Position numbers and translations under genes: made by a program
Shown here: positions 1-7,296 of the stretch, in pieces
Numbering within the stretch: the first letter of the stretch is position 1
Layout: each line of letters opens with the position of its first letter
Origin: Bacteroidales bacterium
GTDB taxonomy: Bacteria; Bacteroidota; Bacteroidia; Bacteroidales; VadinHA17
Length of the DNA: 14,592 bases
Reading direction: 5' to 3'
NCBI GenBank assembly: GCA_003520925.1
Contig: DOTV01000176.1
Span: 17,796 to 32,387, forward strand
Notes under the pieces: model-generated
The model's input: only the letters and a program-made list of their open reading frames with translations
Databases searched by the model: none
What the model was told of the DNA's origin: nothing

Positions 1-245
1 TGATGTGGATAAACCGCATTCCTCATCGAGGTAACCGATCCGCCTGAAGAAGGACCGTTTACGGGGTAGAAGAACGGATATTTTTCATCGTCTGAAAAAA
101 CATAGCTTGTGAAAAATTTTCCATCGATAGTGACATTGATTTTTGAACCTACTTTTTCGGCAGTCATTTTAGCTCCTGATACGGATAAAGTAATCATAAT
201 ACCCATAAGCAACGCCAGGGCATTATGCTTCAGCTTTCTCATCAT
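1..245 (-). CDS. DUF6807 (PmoA-like) exported protein, partial
   Basis: This is the N-terminal 81 residues of a gene that runs off the left window edge. Translation of the minus strand from the ATG at 245 gives a basic start, a hydrophobic stretch (ALALLMGIMITLSVSGA) that reads as a Sec signal peptide, then a segment with VTIDGKFFTSY, YPFFYPVNGP and an ending of YPH. That pattern of a short beta segment, a Y-P-x-x-YPV-x-GP motif and then YPH matches the start of DUF6807 proteins, often misleadingly labelled 'methane oxygenase PmoA'. A second ATG lies directly after the first (242), so the exact start is uncertain by one codon. The start lies only nine bases beyond the stop of the upstream oxidoreductase gene, so the two are almost certainly co-transcribed. 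It belongs to a different DUF6807 subtype from the complete paralogue at 1741-3009, lacking that protein's long N-terminal region. The biochemical role is unknown; the family call is fairly secure, the function is not. Confidence 0.75.
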   Translation of the reverse strand, partial: MMRKLKHNALALLMGIMITLSVSGAKMTAEKVGSKINVTIDGKFFTSYVFSDDEKYPFFYPVNGPSSGGSVTSMRNAVYPH

Positions 246-254
246 TTTAATGTT

Positions 255-1634
255 TTAAAGCTTAATAAAATTTGTGCCGTAGGGAGCCCTTTGAGGCCGT
301 GAAAGCATGCTGTCAGCCTCGGCATCATCTGTAAACCTCTCTTTCTCCGGATCCCAGGTGAGCTTCCGTCCAAGTTTCATTGCAATATGAGTTACAAGGC
401 AGACAGTACATGCACGATGCCCGATCTCGACAGGAGAGATCGGATCTTTTCGCGATTTGATGCACTCGAGCCAATTACCATGCTGTTCGTTGCTTACATA
501 TAAATGTATTTCATCGGGACCTATCACTGAAGTCAGAATTTTAGGATCGCTTGCCTCAAGGGCCCGGGAGGCTTGTCCCTGCGGAACAGGATCGCTTGGT
601 GATGCCCTGTAGTCTCCACGGGTAACAAATATCCATCCCTCCGTTCCTTCATATCTGATACCGTTTGGATAACCTCCGCTCGTAAGCATTGTAATTCCGT
701 TTTTGTACTCAGCTTTTGACATGAAGTCACCATGGACATCCCATAATCCCGATTTCGGGAACTGAGCAACCGCTTCAACAGAAACCGGACCGGTAAGTTC
801 AGTATCCATTCCCCAGGCTGCCGAATCAAAATGATGCTGACCCCAGCCTGTTATCATGCCTGCTCCGAACTGTTCGCATCTCAGCCACCCGGGACGGTCG
901 GTGATACTGTTCTGGGGGTGAACCCGTATTTCGGTATAGTAAACTTCAGGGGTTGAACCCAGCCATGCATCATAATTGAGGTTCTTTGGCACCGGTTCTT
1001 CTCGGGTTTCAGGTCCTGAAGGATCTCCGGGAAGGCCGATTTTAACCGTATGAAGCTTGCCTATGCGTCCGTTCCTTACAAGCTCCGCAGCAATCCTGAA
1101 CTGAGCTGAAGACCTTTGCTGTGTCCCAACCTGTAAAATAACACCCTTCTTTTTTACAATATTGCTAAGCAATCGTCCCTCAGTTATTGTAAGTGAGGTC
1201 GGCTTCTGCAGATATATATCCTTTCCTGCCATCGCTGCTTCAATTGCTGGCTGGGAATGCCAGTGATCGGGGGTTGAAATAATCACGGCATCAATACCTT
1301 TATCTGCAAAGATGTCGTGGTAATCGCCGTAAGTCTTTACGTTTACATAACCCGGCTTACCGGTCTTTTTAGTATAATAATCCTCAATGAACTTTTTCCC
1401 GGTGGCAAGCCTCCTTGAATCGAAATCTGCCACAGCAACAATTTTCGCAACGTCGTATTTCAGGGTTTCAGCAAGGTCGTGTGTCATTGCTATCCTGCCG
1501 AAGCCGATCTGACCTATATTTATCATATCGCTGGGAGGATTTTTACCAATTACCGATGAGGGGACTATAGTCGGAAGTATTATGGTTCCTGCTGCAGCGG
1601 TTATTGAGTTTGTGATGAATTTTCTTCTTTTCAT
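255..1634 (-). CDS. Gfo/Idh/MocA family oxidoreductase with Tat-like leader
   Basis: A 459-residue NAD(P)-dependent oxidoreductase of the Gfo/Idh/MocA family, which oxidises or epimerises sugar-type hydroxyls. The N-terminus (MKRRKFITNS followed by a small-residue hydrophobic stretch to about residue 25) resembles a twin-arginine signal, implying export of a folded, cofactor-loaded protein; this is inference. The Rossmann nucleotide loop is GQIGFG (41-46), followed by an acidic AVADFD at about 67-72, TPDHWH at 121-126 and the family's Lys-Pro element as QKP at 143-145, whose lysine is normally catalytic. A His-rich stretch GWGQHHFDSAAWGMD (263-277) matches the usual second-domain active-site region. 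Length is normal for exported Bacteroidota members. It sits between two DUF6807 genes in the apparent GH115 operon, 106 bases after the complete DUF6807 gene and 9 bases before the partial one. A sugar or sugar-acid released from xylan is a reasonable substrate guess, but the sequence does not define it. Confidence 0.88.
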   Translation of the reverse strand: MKRRKFITNSITAAAGTIILPTIVPSSVIGKNPPSDMINIGQIGFGRIAMTHDLAETLKYDVAKIVAVADFDSRRLATGKKFIEDYYTKKTGKPGYVNVKTYGDYHDIFADKGIDAVIISTPDHWHSQPAIEAAMAGKDIYLQKPTSLTITEGRLLSNIVKKKGVILQVGTQQRSSAQFRIAAELVRNGRIGKLHTVKIGLPGDPSGPETREEPVPKNLNYDAWLGSTPEVYYTEIRVHPQNSITDRPGWLRCEQFGAGMITGWGQHHFDSAAWGMDTELTGPVSVEAVAQFPKSGLWDVHGDFMSKAEYKNGITMLTSGGYPNGIRYEGTEGWIFVTRGDYRASPSDPVPQGQASRALEASDPKILTSVIGPDEIHLYVSNEQHGNWLECIKSRKDPISPVEIGHRACTVCLVTHIAMKLGRKLTWDPEKERFTDDAEADSMLSRPQRAPYGTNFIKL

Positions 1635-1740
1635 GATGGTAAAGAGTGATTTTTACATTGTGATTAAAGATAAGAATAAAATATATTATTTCAATTAAAG
1701 AGACCTTCTGTCATCTGCCAGACATACCTTGAAACGGAGG

Positions 1741-3009
1741 CTATTTTCCCCTCTTTATTTTTACTTCAGGCGGATAAGCAAAATAATGCCAGGCACTTTC
1801 CGCTTTTTCCTTATCAAAATGCCCATTGAACACAAGAAACCTATACTTAAGGGCATAGTTTATTCCAGGGCTCAGTAGCCAGTCCATATCCTTTGTAGGG
1901 CAGAAGTTTGCAAACATATCCCCCCGGCCGTTTTGATCTTCCGGCCAGATCCTTAATGGCTCAGGGTAATTATAATTGACAGGAAAAGACATCATTACAA
2001 CACCCGCATAATCATTGTCAATTTCTCCCTGGACAATGCACCAGCGTGCTTTGCTTCCATCTGAATCTTTCCTTGTTTTTCCTTCTGAAGTCAGAACCAT
2101 ACTGTTTTTGTTATCCCATTTTTCAGTTGTTCTCCATCCCAGACCGGCATAACGGTATTCAAGAAGCTTAACAGGACTCTCATCGGCACAATTCAATTGG
2201 AAATTGAAATCAACCAGAAAGTAATCCTGATTTTTATCCGGAGCATAGATCCTAACTTGCTGAAGCTCATTCATTGCAACTTTCTCTTTAGCCGATTTTT
2301 TAAATACCACGTGTTCATGAAGAGCTCCGAACTCTGAAAAGAGAGGTCCGTTAACTGTTGAAACAAATTTTGCAAAACGGACAGTTCCCTGACGGGAATT
2401 TATGTTCCAGAAATCGACTGTATCTCCCTCGTATTCAACGTGAGTCCAGGGATTCCATATGCCGTAATGGTGGTAGTGATCAGGCGGCTGAATGCGGGTC
2501 AGTACCTGTCCGTGAGGGGACCAGAGAGGATGGATGAATCCACTCCTTCTATAGGCAGAGTCAATCCCTTCAGGCGGATAAACTGTTTTGAAATAATACT
2601 GTAAAAGATTCTTACCTCCTGAATGAATAACCAGGGCTCCGTCATTAACAGAAGCCATAATTGCTGTTTTTTGATCCGGTATTCCCTTTATGAGCTCGTA
2701 AAGGTGCTTTTCGGCTGAATTTCCGTTACCTGAAGAAACCATCCAGGTTAGCTTCCTCGTTTTACCTTGTTCGATCTGAAAAGGAACCTCTTTTCTGATT
2801 TTCTCCTTAATCTCATAAAGAACTAGAAGCGAATCAGAAAGATATGTCACCTCATCAAGATTAATACTTACCGGTACATTCAGCCCGTAAGCCGGTTTTC
2901 TCAAAATCACTTCCATCGAAGCGACATTTTGTGCCTTACTGTCAATGCTGAGCAGGCAAAGAAAAACCAAAGCGGCGTATCTGGAAATTCTTATCAGTCT
3001 TTTATTCAT
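1741..3009 (-). CDS. DUF6807 (PmoA-like) exported protein
   Basis: A 422-residue protein with a clear signal peptide (MNKRLIRISRYAALVFLCLL, cleavage probably near SKA-Q at residue 26-27). Residues about 30-125 form a separate beta-rich N-terminal region. From about residue 128 the DUF6807 core begins, with YYFKTVYPP, GFIHPLWSPHG (157-167) and a His-rich PDHYHHYGIW (176-185). The histidines at 160, 166, 178, 180 and 181 are the most metal- or acid/base-like cluster in the protein. The C-terminus has a DMFANFCPTKDMDW segment and ends in basic residues. The family is often annotated as methane oxygenase PmoA, but the protein lacks the transmembrane architecture of particulate methane monooxygenase and that name should not be used functionally. 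It starts 33 bases after the GH115 stop, with a purine-rich AAGGAGA element about 25 bases upstream, and precedes an oxidoreductase. It is probably periplasmic or surface-exposed and part of the same sugar-processing operon. Catalytic role unknown. Confidence 0.82.
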   Translation of the reverse strand: MNKRLIRISRYAALVFLCLLSIDSKAQNVASMEVILRKPAYGLNVPVSINLDEVTYLSDSLLVLYEIKEKIRKEVPFQIEQGKTRKLTWMVSSGNGNSAEKHLYELIKGIPDQKTAIMASVNDGALVIHSGGKNLLQYYFKTVYPPEGIDSAYRRSGFIHPLWSPHGQVLTRIQPPDHYHHYGIWNPWTHVEYEGDTVDFWNINSRQGTVRFAKFVSTVNGPLFSEFGALHEHVVFKKSAKEKVAMNELQQVRIYAPDKNQDYFLVDFNFQLNCADESPVKLLEYRYAGLGWRTTEKWDNKNSMVLTSEGKTRKDSDGSKARWCIVQGEIDNDYAGVVMMSFPVNYNYPEPLRIWPEDQNGRGDMFANFCPTKDMDWLLSPGINYALKYRFLVFNGHFDKEKAESAWHYFAYPPEVKIKRGK

Positions 3010-3042
3010 CTTTATAAAATTTTATGGGTTAGGGTCTCCTTT

Positions 3043-6021
3043 TTACTTGCTTCTAAAACTTTCCGGTGGTCCAAGATAGCTTTTCCTGAGGCCTCCGGTA
3101 TTTACGATTATTTTCTGAATGACCGGACCGGGATCAACCATCCATATCTTAAGAGTATGATAACCCGGAGAAAGGAGTGTGTGTTTTGTGAGGCTTGCTA
3201 TCGAGTTGTCCCTCACAGTTTTTTCCCAGTCCTGATTTCCGTTGCGTGCATCATAGTCCTCAGGAACGAGGGTAACTGTCTGAGGCAGCTGGTCGTCAAA
3301 TGAAATACCGTACTTTTGTCCCCTCCCGTGAATGAAATTCAGTGTCGGGGCAAATACAGCCCTCACATCAACATTACCTGTGCTGAAAAGATACATCCTG
3401 TATTCAAGACATGGTGAATTATTTCCGGGAGTTACAGCTGGAAAATCAGGCGGTGCCGACGCTCTCATGGCTGATAGCGTATGTCCGTATTCTTCTATTC
3501 TGATCCAGCTTGCATCGCCTGCCGGAATATTATTAGTGAAGTGTTCTGCTTCAACAGAAACAACTCCTTCTCCCTCAATAAATCCCTTCAGGTTTTCAGC
3601 AGTTATCTCATCAGGTTTAAAAGCTGAAATTCCTATGCTGACATCCCTTCCGGCTGCTGATATTGTTAAGTTTCCTTTATTCCGGCCCTGTGGCAGGTTT
3701 TGCCAGTCAATAGTAACCAGAAGACGATCGTCCATGTTAAAGGGTCCTTTTATCCTGTCCACAGTTATCCATGGTTTATCCGTAGTTGTCGTATAGACAA
3801 GATCTCCTTTACCTTTGTTGAACACATCTATATAGTGGGTTTGACGATTGAAAACATCAAAATCGGGTAAAAGGGGTGAAATATTTTCACCTGGCCAGAC
3901 AGCTTCTGAACCTTCAATCGAAACACCTGGTTCAGCGTCAGCCGTTACTATAATTTCTTTCAGTTTTATAGCCCTGAGGCTGTTTGAGGGCGGATCGGCC
4001 CAGTCAGTATAACCAAGGTGTGACTGATCCATGAAGTGGTTCCATTTGCCGTTTGCAAATACCCGGTTGAAATAGCCCATCAGGCTTGTATCAGCCTGAA
4101 AAAGATGATGTACCTGTTCAGCCATATCATTGGTGCTTGAACGGCCCTGATGTGCATAAAGGATATTTTTACCGGCTGCCAGGTATAATTCATTTACAAT
4201 GGCACAGGCCTTTACAGGGAACAGCACAAGCTGGTAAAAGGCATCCCGTCTTTCAGAAGACAGTTTGTTAAATATATTTTCAGCTTCCAAGGCTAACTTT
4301 GTAAAGTCATTGGCAATTTTTTCAGCTTCATTATAGTTGACAAGACTGTAGGTGTCAGGAGCTAGCAGTTCAGGTTTCCTGCGTCCGTTATACCTGGTAT
4401 AATGCGAAACGATCTTTGCAATCTCAGCGGAATATTCCTCACCAAATTCCCTTGCGGCCCAATGCCTTGTGTATTCACTGATGTTTTCATTTGTCAGACG
4501 GTCAGTGTTCCAGGCAAGATCGAGGAAATACTCCATCGGTAATTCATATCCCTTGAAATGGCCGACATTTACGATCCATATCCTGTCGGCACCATATTGT
4601 TTCGCCAGCGACATCTGGTCCCATATTTTCGGGATCGGATTTGTATTCAGCCACTGGTATGATCTTGGTCCGCCATGATAATCGAAATGGTAATAAATTC
4701 CTGCCCCTCCGCTTCTTTTTCTCTCATCCGCCCCGGGAAGGCGTCGTATGTTGCCCCAGTTGTCTTCGGCCCATAAAAGTGTTACATCATCAGGGACCCT
4801 CATCCCGGCATTGTAATACTCCTGAACCTCCTTGTATAGGCACCAAAGCTGAGGTACTTTTGTTACATCGGGATTAATCTCTTCGGCAATGATTCTACGC
4901 TGAACATTAACGATCTTTTCGAGAAGGGTCATATTAGCCTCGGGTCCTCCCGGAGCCATTGGTGTATCATTTGCCCCCCTTAATCCAATTGTTATTATGC
5001 TTTCGAACCTGTTGTTCCTTCTTAAACCTTCCCTCCAGAAAGATTCAAGCACGTCAGGGTTTTTTGCATAATTCCAGCTGCCCAGTTTTTTCTGGTAGCG
5101 GCGGTCCCACTCTTTCTGAGCACGCAGCATGGGCTCCTGGTGTGAGTTGCCCATAACGATACCATACTCATCAGCAAGCCTTGGGTTTTCAGGGTCATCT
5201 TCATTAAATGCATTGTTCCACATCGCCGGCCAGAGATAATTGGCTTTGAGCCTGAGCAACAGTTCGAATAGTCTTGTATAAAATTCACGTCCGTAATTTG
5301 CAACGCCCGGAGGTATAGGAGGATCATCCGATAAGGGAACAGAACCATATTTTGCTCTTATCCAGTTTGTAAGATCTGGAGCTTCATCGTTGAGAAATAT
5401 ACCTCTGTATTTAACTGAGGGAGGACCTTCAATATAAGTAAACGGTTTTGCAAACAGGTTCTTTTCCTTAGCGACAGGTACATCAGCCCACCAATACCAC
5501 GGAGATACACCAATCTGCCTGGATATTTCATATATCCCGTAAATAGTGCCTCTTTTATCACTTCCGGCAATTACCAGTGCTTTTTTCACCCCCTTGAAAG
5601 GCCTGTTGACAACTTGTATAATAAATGTTTCCCACTTACCTTCAATCTTGTTTTTCTCAATCTTCCTGTTTTTTATGAGCTGATCAATCAACGGACTTTT
5701 GCCAATAGTTCCTGCAATTATAATTTCCTTTGATGCCGGCAGCTTATCCGTATAAAACTCAGGCAATGACAAGGTCACATTCTCAATGTCTTTCCTGAGG
5801 GCCATAAATGCCCTTGATACACCAGGCCACTCTTTTGAGCTTATGATAAGTGGTACGGAAAATCCGTCAGCAGATATTGTAAAACTTCCCCTTTTCCTTT
5901 CCGTAGAAATGAATTGTTCTGTCCCGAAAGTGGATTGAGCATTCAGCAGGTTCTGAAACATAAATGCCGACAAAATAATTCCAATCAGAACATTACGTAA
6001 GTTGGTTATTTTCAAAGTCAT
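3043..6021 (-). CDS. GH115 xylan alpha-1,2-glucuronidase
   Basis: A 992-residue exported glycoside hydrolase of family GH115, which removes (4-O-methyl-)D-glucuronic acid linked alpha-1,2 to xylose residues of glucuronoxylan, including internal ones. It opens with a Sec signal peptide (about residues 1-28, ending LLNAQS). An N-terminal domain follows (about 40-185). The barrel domain carries family hallmarks: KYRGIFLNDEAPDL (204-217), NYGREFYTRLFELLLRLKANYLWPAMW (242-268), GIVMGNSHQEPML (287-299), IGLRGANDTPM (345-355), LLWAEDNWGNIRRLP (415-429) and GGPRSYQWLN (450-459). Conserved acidic residues Asp212, Asp352, Glu398 and Glu419 are candidates for the active site; I do not assign individual roles. 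A helical region (about 520-690) and a C-terminal beta region containing VSVEAEHF (about 820-828), typical of GH115 C-terminal domains, complete the usual multidomain layout. Length is normal. It is divergent from the lacI-xylB-xylA genes and probably first gene of the left operon. Confidence 0.95.
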   Translation of the reverse strand: MTLKITNLRNVLIGIILSAFMFQNLLNAQSTFGTEQFISTERKRGSFTISADGFSVPLIISSKEWPGVSRAFMALRKDIENVTLSLPEFYTDKLPASKEIIIAGTIGKSPLIDQLIKNRKIEKNKIEGKWETFIIQVVNRPFKGVKKALVIAGSDKRGTIYGIYEISRQIGVSPWYWWADVPVAKEKNLFAKPFTYIEGPPSVKYRGIFLNDEAPDLTNWIRAKYGSVPLSDDPPIPPGVANYGREFYTRLFELLLRLKANYLWPAMWNNAFNEDDPENPRLADEYGIVMGNSHQEPMLRAQKEWDRRYQKKLGSWNYAKNPDVLESFWREGLRRNNRFESIITIGLRGANDTPMAPGGPEANMTLLEKIVNVQRRIIAEEINPDVTKVPQLWCLYKEVQEYYNAGMRVPDDVTLLWAEDNWGNIRRLPGADERKRSGGAGIYYHFDYHGGPRSYQWLNTNPIPKIWDQMSLAKQYGADRIWIVNVGHFKGYELPMEYFLDLAWNTDRLTNENISEYTRHWAAREFGEEYSAEIAKIVSHYTRYNGRRKPELLAPDTYSLVNYNEAEKIANDFTKLALEAENIFNKLSSERRDAFYQLVLFPVKACAIVNELYLAAGKNILYAHQGRSSTNDMAEQVHHLFQADTSLMGYFNRVFANGKWNHFMDQSHLGYTDWADPPSNSLRAIKLKEIIVTADAEPGVSIEGSEAVWPGENISPLLPDFDVFNRQTHYIDVFNKGKGDLVYTTTTDKPWITVDRIKGPFNMDDRLLVTIDWQNLPQGRNKGNLTISAAGRDVSIGISAFKPDEITAENLKGFIEGEGVVSVEAEHFTNNIPAGDASWIRIEEYGHTLSAMRASAPPDFPAVTPGNNSPCLEYRMYLFSTGNVDVRAVFAPTLNFIHGRGQKYGISFDDQLPQTVTLVPEDYDARNGNQDWEKTVRDNSIASLTKHTLLSPGYHTLKIWMVDPGPVIQKIIVNTGGLRKSYLGPPESFRSK

Positions 6022-6043
6022 GTTAAATCATATTACTTATAGC

Positions 6044-6080
6044 TGTCTTTCTGAGCGGATCGTACTGAAGCGAAGAATCT
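6044..6080. repeat. Degenerate dispersed intergenic element
   Basis: The stretch beginning TGTCTTTCTGAGCGGATC and ending GAAGCGAAGAATCT resembles the dispersed intergenic element of the form GTCATTCTGAGCGAAGCGAAGAATCT that I recall from many environmental Bacteroidota and related genomes. A small hairpin follows at its edge (AAGAA 6073-6077 with TTCTT 6083-6087). Resemblance is from memory, not alignment; the copy here appears degenerate, with an inserted segment in the middle. It lies in the leader of the GH115 transcript. Confidence 0.4.
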
Positions 6081-6163
6081 CCTTCTTATTTCAAGTATAT
6101 TTTGTTTAATAGTTATAAAATTAAGTAACAAATTCTGAAAATCAAATTTGTTTTCGAATTTAT

Positions 6164-6175
6164 GCAATCGATTGC
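6164..6175. promoter_or_regulatory. LacI-family operator candidate
   Basis: GCAATCGATTGC is a perfect 12-bp palindrome with a central CG. Its core AATCGATT fits AANCGNTT, the general pattern recognised by LacI/PurR-type helix-turn-helix proteins with a minor-groove hinge helix. It lies in the divergent region between the GH115 gene (start at 6021) and the regulator gene (start at 6244), about 50 bases upstream of the regulator's likely promoter and about 140 bases upstream of the GH115 start. It is the natural binding site for the adjacent regulator and could control both directions. No second copy was noticed upstream of xylA. Confidence 0.6.
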
Positions 6176-6193
6176 TGATTAATTTGGAAAATT

Positions 6194-6224
6194 TTTCACT
6201 TTGATACATTTTATGCTAAATTTG
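6194..6224 (+). promoter_or_regulatory. Bacteroidota-type promoter of the lacI-xylB unit
   Basis: TAAATTTG at 6217-6224 is a full match to the Bacteroidota -7 consensus TAnnTTTG. Nineteen bases upstream is TTTC (6194-6197), three of four matches to the -33 TTTG. Transcription would begin near 6230, leaving a leader of roughly 14 bases before the ATG at 6244. It is a candidate only; no promoter of similar quality is visible for the opposite GH115 direction. Confidence 0.5.
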
Positions 6225-6243
6225 TTTGTTCAGATCCTGCAAG

Positions 6244-7269
6244 ATGAAAAACGCCAAGGATGTCACAATTTACGATGTAGCAAAAGCATTGAATCTCTCC
6301 CCTTCAACAGTAAGCAGAGGACTAAAGGACCATCCTCATATTCATAAGGAGACCAAAAAAAAGATATGGGCAGCTGCAAAGTCGATGGGGTATCAGCAGA
6401 ACAAATTTGCAAGCAGTCTCAGGAAGAGGCGCACAGAGACAATCGGTGTAGTGGTTCCCAAGCTAAACAGTTATTTCATGGCGACAGTAATTTCGGGAGT
6501 TGAAAAGATCACAAATAAGCTGGGTTATGGATTGATAATCAGTCAGTCGCAGGAATCAGGTAAACAGGAAATATCATGTGTCTCCACTCTTTTCGACAGC
6601 CGTGTCGATGGTATGCTGATCTCTCTTGCCTTCGATACAAAGAACCTTGACCATTTCAACAGACTTTTTAATAAGGATATACCTGTCGTGTTTTTTGACA
6701 GGGTAGCCGATTGCAAGGGTTGCATGAGTGTGGTAATAGATAATTACAAAGCAGGGTATGAAGCGACAACACATCTTATTCAACAGGGCTGCAAAAAGAT
6801 AATTCATCTCGGTGGCAATCTACTGAGGAATGTTTATTCGGAAAGATTCAGGGGATATAAGCAGGCATTGCATGATAATGGAATAGAGTTTAATCAGAAG
6901 CTTGTTTTTATATGCGACCTTACAGGACAATCAGGAAGAGAAATAATGAAAAAGGTCTTTAAGACGGATCTTCAGCCCGACGGAGTTTTTGCTGCAAATG
7001 ATACATCGGCTGTCGCTGCAATTCTTGAGATTCAGGAAGCAGGATTCAGGGTGCCAGATGATATCGCAGTTGTAGGATTCAATAATGAGCCTGTCAGCCA
7101 GGTCATCCATCCGAATCTTACAACATTGGATTATCCTGCAAGAGAGATTGGTGAGATTGCGGCCACTGTTCTTATTGAAAAAATTAATAATTTACAATCT
7201 ATAAGCTATAGTACGATTGTTCTGAAGCATTCATTGATAATAAGGCAATCCTCACTAAGGAAAAATTGA
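6244..7269 (+). CDS. LacI-family transcriptional regulator (xylose/xylan locus)
   Basis: A 341-residue LacI/PurR-type repressor or activator. The N-terminal helix-turn-helix reads VTIYDVAKALNLSPSTVSRGL (about 7-27), followed by the linker and hinge helix (QQNKFASSLRKRR, about 51-63). The rest is a periplasmic-binding-protein-like effector domain starting TIGVVVPKLNSYF and containing PVVFFDRV, PDGVFAANDTSAVAAI and PDDIAVVGFNN, all standard family segments. The reading frame is open back to a TTG at 6226, but the ATG at 6244 gives the usual family start just before the HTH, and the predicted promoter (-7 box at 6217-6224) would start transcription inside or past the TTG; I prefer 6244. It is followed 27 bases later by xylB and faces the GH115 operon. 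The likely effector is xylose, xylulose or a xylan-derived sugar, inferred only from the neighbours. The palindrome at 6164-6175 is its probable operator. Confidence 0.92.
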   Translation: MKNAKDVTIYDVAKALNLSPSTVSRGLKDHPHIHKETKKKIWAAAKSMGYQQNKFASSLRKRRTETIGVVVPKLNSYFMATVISGVEKITNKLGYGLIISQSQESGKQEISCVSTLFDSRVDGMLISLAFDTKNLDHFNRLFNKDIPVVFFDRVADCKGCMSVVIDNYKAGYEATTHLIQQGCKKIIHLGGNLLRNVYSERFRGYKQALHDNGIEFNQKLVFICDLTGQSGREIMKKVFKTDLQPDGVFAANDTSAVAAILEIQEAGFRVPDDIAVVGFNNEPVSQVIHPNLTTLDYPAREIGEIAATVLIEKINNLQSISYSTIVLKHSLIIRQSSLRKN

Positions 7270-7296
7270 ATTATATTACAGATAAAACAAATAGTT

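Noticed and set aside
1741..3009. Reading the DUF6807 protein as a particulate methane monooxygenase subunit
   Set aside because: The protein is soluble with one signal peptide, lacks the membrane helices of true PmoA, and sits in a polysaccharide operon; the database label is a misnomer.
3014..3025. ATAAAATTTTAT palindrome before the complete DUF6807 gene
   Set aside because: It is made only of A and T and is expected by chance in AT-rich gaps; no regulator pattern fits.
2929..5156. Several plus-strand open frames of 61 to 154 codons
   Set aside because: They lie antisense within the GH115 and DUF6807 genes, lack family motifs, and the opposite strand encodes clearly recognisable proteins across the whole span.
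5022..5570. Minus-strand alternative frames inside the GH115 gene
   Set aside because: They are out-of-frame translations of the conserved GH115 barrel, which is uninterrupted in its own frame.
6022..6180. Bacteroidota promoter for the GH115 operon on the minus strand
   Set aside because: I looked for CAAA-type complements with the required spacing; CAAATTCT and CAAATTTG occur but lack the TA of the -7 box and a -33 partner.
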